Shown in pieces: positions 61,503 through 64,000 of a DNA stretch of 64,000 nt. The notes beneath the pieces are model-generated. The model saw only the letters and a program-made list of their open reading frames with translations, was not told the origin of the DNA and did no database searches. The DNA lies in NCBI RefSeq assembly GCF_020215705.1, contig NZ_JAIWNB010000032.1:44998-108997 (forward strand). The letters run 5' to 3'. Position 1 is the first letter of the stretch. Each line of letters starts with the position of its first letter. The stretch comes from Nonomuraea aurantiaca (lineage in GTDB: Bacteria; Actinomycetota; Actinomycetes; Streptosporangiales; Streptosporangiaceae). Both the position numbers and the translations under genes were made by a program.

Positions 61503-61976
61503 CTACTGCTCTTCTGGGGTGCCGGTTCGCTGGTCGTGGTGATCCAGCAGCCTGGACAGCAGTTCGGTCAACTGCCGTCGCTCCTCGGGTGACAGCGGAG
61601 CCAGCAGTTCGTCCTGGCTTTCGGCCAGCCGTTTCTTCAATCGCCGCAGTTGCCGCTTGCCCGTTGAGGTGAGCGAGATGATGTTGCGTCGCCGGTCAGC
61701 CGGGTCCGGGGCGCGCTCCACCAGTCCGCCATCGGCGAGTTCGTTAATCGTCGCGACCATGTCGCTGAGGTGGATGCCACTGCGGCGGCCCAGCGCGGCC
61801 TGGCTGGCCGGGCCGGACTCCTCCAGCGTCGCCAGCAGGCGGTAGTGGTATCCGCGAGCGCCGACAGACGAGAACCCGTCGCCCACCAGGCGGTGCGCGT
61901 GGTTGGCGGTCTGGCTGAGCAGCCAGCTGGGCAGGCCCGCCCATCGGGTGGGCGTCTCCTCGGATGGGTTCTCCAT
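61503..61976 (-). CDS. MarR-family regulator (divergent from epoxide hydrolase)
   Basis: A 157-residue winged-helix regulator. The DNA-binding region is GPASQAALGRRSGIHLSDMV followed by ATINELADGGLVERAPDPAD, with wing RRRNIISLTSTGKRQL. ATG 61976 is the start. The gap to the divergent epoxide hydrolase gene holds nested palindromes built from AACGTT and CGTTCG, so it most likely represses that gene and itself. Confidence 0.92.
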   Translation of the reverse strand: MENPSEETPTRWAGLPSWLLSQTANHAHRLVGDGFSSVGARGYHYRLLATLEESGPASQAALGRRSGIHLSDMVATINELADGGLVERAPDPADRRRNIISLTSTGKRQLRRLKKRLAESQDELLAPLSPEERRQLTELLSRLLDHHDQRTGTPEEQ

Positions 61977-62033
61977 GTGCCAAGTCTAACGAATCGTTTG
62001 GCGCACTAATGATTGTGCTATCGTTCACAGCAT

Positions 62034-62056
62034 AAACGTTAGTCGTTCGAACGTTT
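62034..62056. promoter_or_regulatory. Nested palindromes, probable MarR operator
   Basis: AAACGTT (62034-62040) and AACGTTT (62050-62056) are perfect arms nine bases apart. CGTTCGAACG (62044-62053) is a second, overlapping palindrome. The cluster lies 34 bases before the ATG of the epoxide hydrolase gene. Further CGTTTGGCG and GCGAACGAAC boxes flank it. Confidence 0.65.
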
Positions 62057-62089
62057 GGCGAGCGAACGAACCCCTCTGGAGCTGAGACC

Positions 62090-63175
62090 ATGATCAAGCC
62101 GTTCCGTATCGACATTCCCCAAGCCGACCTCGACGACCTGACCGACCGGCTTGCCCGTACCCGCTGGCCCAACGAGGTCGCCGACGCCGGGTGGGACTAC
62201 GGCTTCCCGCTGGCGCGGCTCAAGGAGCTCGCCGAGCACTGGCGGACCAAGTACGACTGGCGCGAGCACGAGGCCGAGCTCAACGAGCTCCCGCACTTCA
62301 CCACCGAGATCGAGGGCCAGAACATCCACTTCGTCCACGTCCGGTCCGCGAAGCCGGACGCGCTCGCGCTGATCCTCACCCACGGCTGGCCCGGCTCGTT
62401 CCTGGAGTTCCTGGACGTGATCGAGCCGCTGTCGCGCGACTTTCACCTGGTGATCCCGTCCATCCCGGGGTACGGCTTCTCCGGGCCGACCCACGAGCGT
62501 GGCTGGGACGCCTTCCGGATCGCGCGGGCCTGGGCCGAGCTGATGCGCCGTCTCGGGTACGAGCGTTACGGCGCACAGGGCGGCGACTTCGGCGCGGGCA
62601 TCTCCCTGGCGCTCGGCGCGGTGGCACCCGAGCAAGTCGTCGGCGCACACATCAACTACCTGCCGACCCGGCCGGACCCGGATGCCGGTATCGAACTGTC
62701 CGCGACGGATGAAGCCCGGCTGGACAAGGTCAGGCAGCTGATCGCGAATCGTCCGCCGTACCAGGCGCTGCAGGCCCTCACCCCCCAGACCATCGGCTAC
62801 GCCCTGACCGACTCGCCGGTCGGCCAGCTGGTCTGGATCGCCGAGCGCTTCGCGCAGTGGACGGACCCCCGCTCGCAGATCAGCGACGATCGGATGCTCA
62901 CCGACATCTCGCTGTACTGGCTGACCGCCACCGCGGCCTCCTCGGCGCGGCTGCACCACGACGCCCCGCGGGGGCGGACCGTGCAGTGCCAGGTGCCGGT
63001 CGGCGTGGCGGTGTTCGCGCACGACATCACGCAGTCGGTGCGACCGCTGGCCGAGCGGCTGTACGACATCAGGCACTGGTCAGAGTTCGAGCGTGGCGGC
63101 CACTTCGCCGCGATGGAGGTGCCGGAACTGCTCGCCGAGGACGTCAGGGACTTCTTCCTGACCCGCGTCAAGTAG
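62090..63175 (+). CDS. Epoxide hydrolase (EHN domain)
   Basis: A 361-residue epoxide hydrolase. The N-terminal EHN lid segment begins PFRIDIPQADLDDLTDRLAR. It has the oxyanion motif LTHGWPGSFLEF, the nucleophile Asp in GAQGGDFGAG, and the catalytic His in ERGGHFAAME. It resembles juvenile-hormone/microsomal-type bacterial epoxide hydrolases, which open epoxides to diols. ATG 62090 is the start. A MarR protein encoded divergently, with palindromes between, probably controls it. Confidence 0.92.
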   Translation: MIKPFRIDIPQADLDDLTDRLARTRWPNEVADAGWDYGFPLARLKELAEHWRTKYDWREHEAELNELPHFTTEIEGQNIHFVHVRSAKPDALALILTHGWPGSFLEFLDVIEPLSRDFHLVIPSIPGYGFSGPTHERGWDAFRIARAWAELMRRLGYERYGAQGGDFGAGISLALGAVAPEQVVGAHINYLPTRPDPDAGIELSATDEARLDKVRQLIANRPPYQALQALTPQTIGYALTDSPVGQLVWIAERFAQWTDPRSQISDDRMLTDISLYWLTATAASSARLHHDAPRGRTVQCQVPVGVAVFAHDITQSVRPLAERLYDIRHWSEFERGGHFAAMEVPELLAEDVRDFFLTRVK

Positions 63176-63293
63176 GGCTACCGGCTCGCACCCGCTGGTA
63201 ATCCGGTGACACTCCGGCCCAGAGCCCGGGATCCGGTCAAGGTCATCGTACGGAGCAGGTGGTAGAGCCGACGCCGACCAGGCGGCCCGGCAC

Positions 63294-63875
63294 TCAGCTC
63301 ACTTCGTCGAACAGCCCTTGGAGGGTCTGGGCGGTGGCCGCTCGGGCGAGCCAGGTCTCGAGTTGGGCAAGGTCCGTACAGGTGACGATCCGGGCGTGGA
63401 TGTCGTCGGGCACATCGAAGCCACGGGCAGCCAACACGAGCAGCACCGACCTACCAGCCTCTTCCGCCTTGCCCTCCGCCTTGCCCTCCGCTTTGCCCTC
63501 CGTCTTACCTTCGGCTTTGCCGCGGCCGAAGTGCTCGCGGGCGAAGGGGCTGTAGACCGGCCATTCAGTGGACGCGGACTTCATGATCTCCTCCAAGAGG
63601 CGGCGGATGTCGGGCGCGGACATGCTGTATGCGTATTGGCGGCGGCGTAACGGGCGAACTGCTGGGGGTCCTTGGTCTTGTCCTGCTGGATCTCCACGAT
63701 GATGGCGTGGACGGGCGATTGTGGTGGCCCCAGCACCAGAACCAGGTCGGCCTCGATGTCATCGGAAGGGCGGGTGTTGAAGGTGCTCGCCTCCCGCCGG
63801 ATCAGCGGAGTGGCGGGCAGGTCCACCCCAAGGAAGTCGCGCAGGATCTCCACCGCCAGTTGAGGGCGGTGGGGG
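63294..63875 (-). pseudogene. Rpn-type PD-(D/E)xK nuclease gene, decayed
   Basis: Two minus-strand frames together resemble an actinobacterial Rpn/DUF4351-like nuclease gene. The N-terminal piece reads RPQLAVEILRDFLGVDLPAT and AIIVEIQQDKTKDPQQFARY (IxVEIQ active-site motif, with the Asp before it). The C-terminal piece (frame of 63294-63623) reads MSAPDIRRLLEEIMKSASTE, then a run of GKAEG repeats and GFDVPDDIHARIVTCTDLAQ. About 100 residues are missing at the junction near 63640, and the frame changes. The 5' end hits a stop next to the IS30-like sequence, so the start was probably lost too. Confidence 0.7.
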
Positions 63876-64000
63876 TGGATTCAACCGGTGCTCGCAACAC
63901 TTCGCCGTTGGAGGTGTTGGTGAATGGGCCTGGGCAAGAAACAGCAGGCGGTCCGGTTGTACCGCGGTCAGATCCCCTCGCCGGGACGGCCGACCGTCGC
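63876..64000 (+). mobile_element. Left end of an IS30-like element (cut by window edge)
   Basis: The region TTCAACCGGTGCTCGCAACA (from about 63880) resembles the terminal sequence of actinobacterial IS30 elements, and a transposase-like frame follows. It abuts the broken 5' end of the Rpn-type nuclease gene, which suggests insertion into that gene. The exact end base and any target duplication cannot be fixed without the right end. Confidence 0.5.
63924..64000 (+). CDS. IS30-family transposase, 5' end only
   Basis: ATG 63924 opens MGLGKKQQAVRLYRGQIPSP and continues GRPTVA to the window edge. The pattern is like the N-terminus of actinobacterial IS30 transposases, which continue with an HTH domain. 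Only 25 codons are visible, so the call rests on this short match and on the adjacent terminal-like sequence. Confidence 0.5.
   Translation, partial: MGLGKKQQAVRLYRGQIPSPGRPTV

Noticed and set aside
63176..63293. Possible tRNA-like gap after the epoxide hydrolase gene
   Set aside because: No acceptor stem or TPsiC arm could be paired. No convincing tRNA or rRNA was seen anywhere in the window.
63465..63535. Short tandem repeats that might suggest a CRISPR array
   Set aside because: They encode GKAEG repeats in the nuclease remnant and have no spacers.

Overview
The window is chromosomal DNA of a high-GC, GTG-rich actinomycete. Menaquinone synthesis (menB), LCP wall-polymer ligases, a DUF3073 gene, the SCO5388/SCO5389-type pair, an XRE-DUF5753/DUF397 pair and many TetR/MarR/PadR regulators point to a spore-forming filamentous actinomycete. 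Streptosporangiales (for example Nonomuraea or a relative) is my best guess, from gene content only.

Layout. 1-8.7 kb is core-like: the end of a membrane protein gene, serS, pheA, a DUF4446 gene, and a cell-envelope group of two GT-C mannosyltransferase-like proteins flanking a large phosphatase-like membrane protein. 8.9-19.8 kb holds NmrA/TetR, STAS, TetR, a soluble molybdo-oxidoreductase operon (sulfite-oxidase-like enzyme, flavin reductase, DUF6510), an LCP protein, a TetR gene divergent from a broken cytochrome P450, DUF3073, ArsR, PadR with a membrane protein, and menB. 19.9-25.9 kb carries an exported DUF6801 protein, a Tat-type metallo-hydrolase, an APH(6)-like kinase, a hydrolase/CGNR regulator pair and a quinone oxidoreductase.

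26.0-33.6 kb is a compact operon of an OB-fold membrane protein, a flotillin and a 1,618-residue AAA+ ATPase. It ends in a strong hairpin and is the best candidate here for a poorly described system. 33.6-41.4 kb contains regulator/enzyme pairs (MarR/flavin monooxygenase, DapA-like/LysR, TetR/quinone reductase), a serine hydrolase and a DUF234-type ATPase. 41.6-47.9 kb has a repeat-rich exported protein and a likely small biosynthetic cluster: prenyl synthase, KAS III/OleA-like enzyme, P450, OleD-like reductase, and a convergent membrane methyltransferase.

48-55.5 kb has a second LCP protein, a methyltransferase, a sulfonate/nitrate-type ABC transporter with its Rrf2 regulator, a TPR protein and the ATPase/SCO5389 pair. 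55.7-64 kb is accessory: TetR/Rif-MO-like monooxygenase, two coupled small genes divergent from the XRE/DUF397 pair, DUF6461, a small acidic protein, MarR/epoxide hydrolase, and a decayed Rpn-type nuclease gene whose 5' end meets the start of an IS30-like element at the right edge.

A recurring theme is the divergent regulator/redox-enzyme pair with a clear palindrome in the shared promoter; about nine occur. At least two genes (the P450 at 16.0-17.2 kb and the nuclease at 63.3-63.9 kb) carry internal deletions with a frame change.
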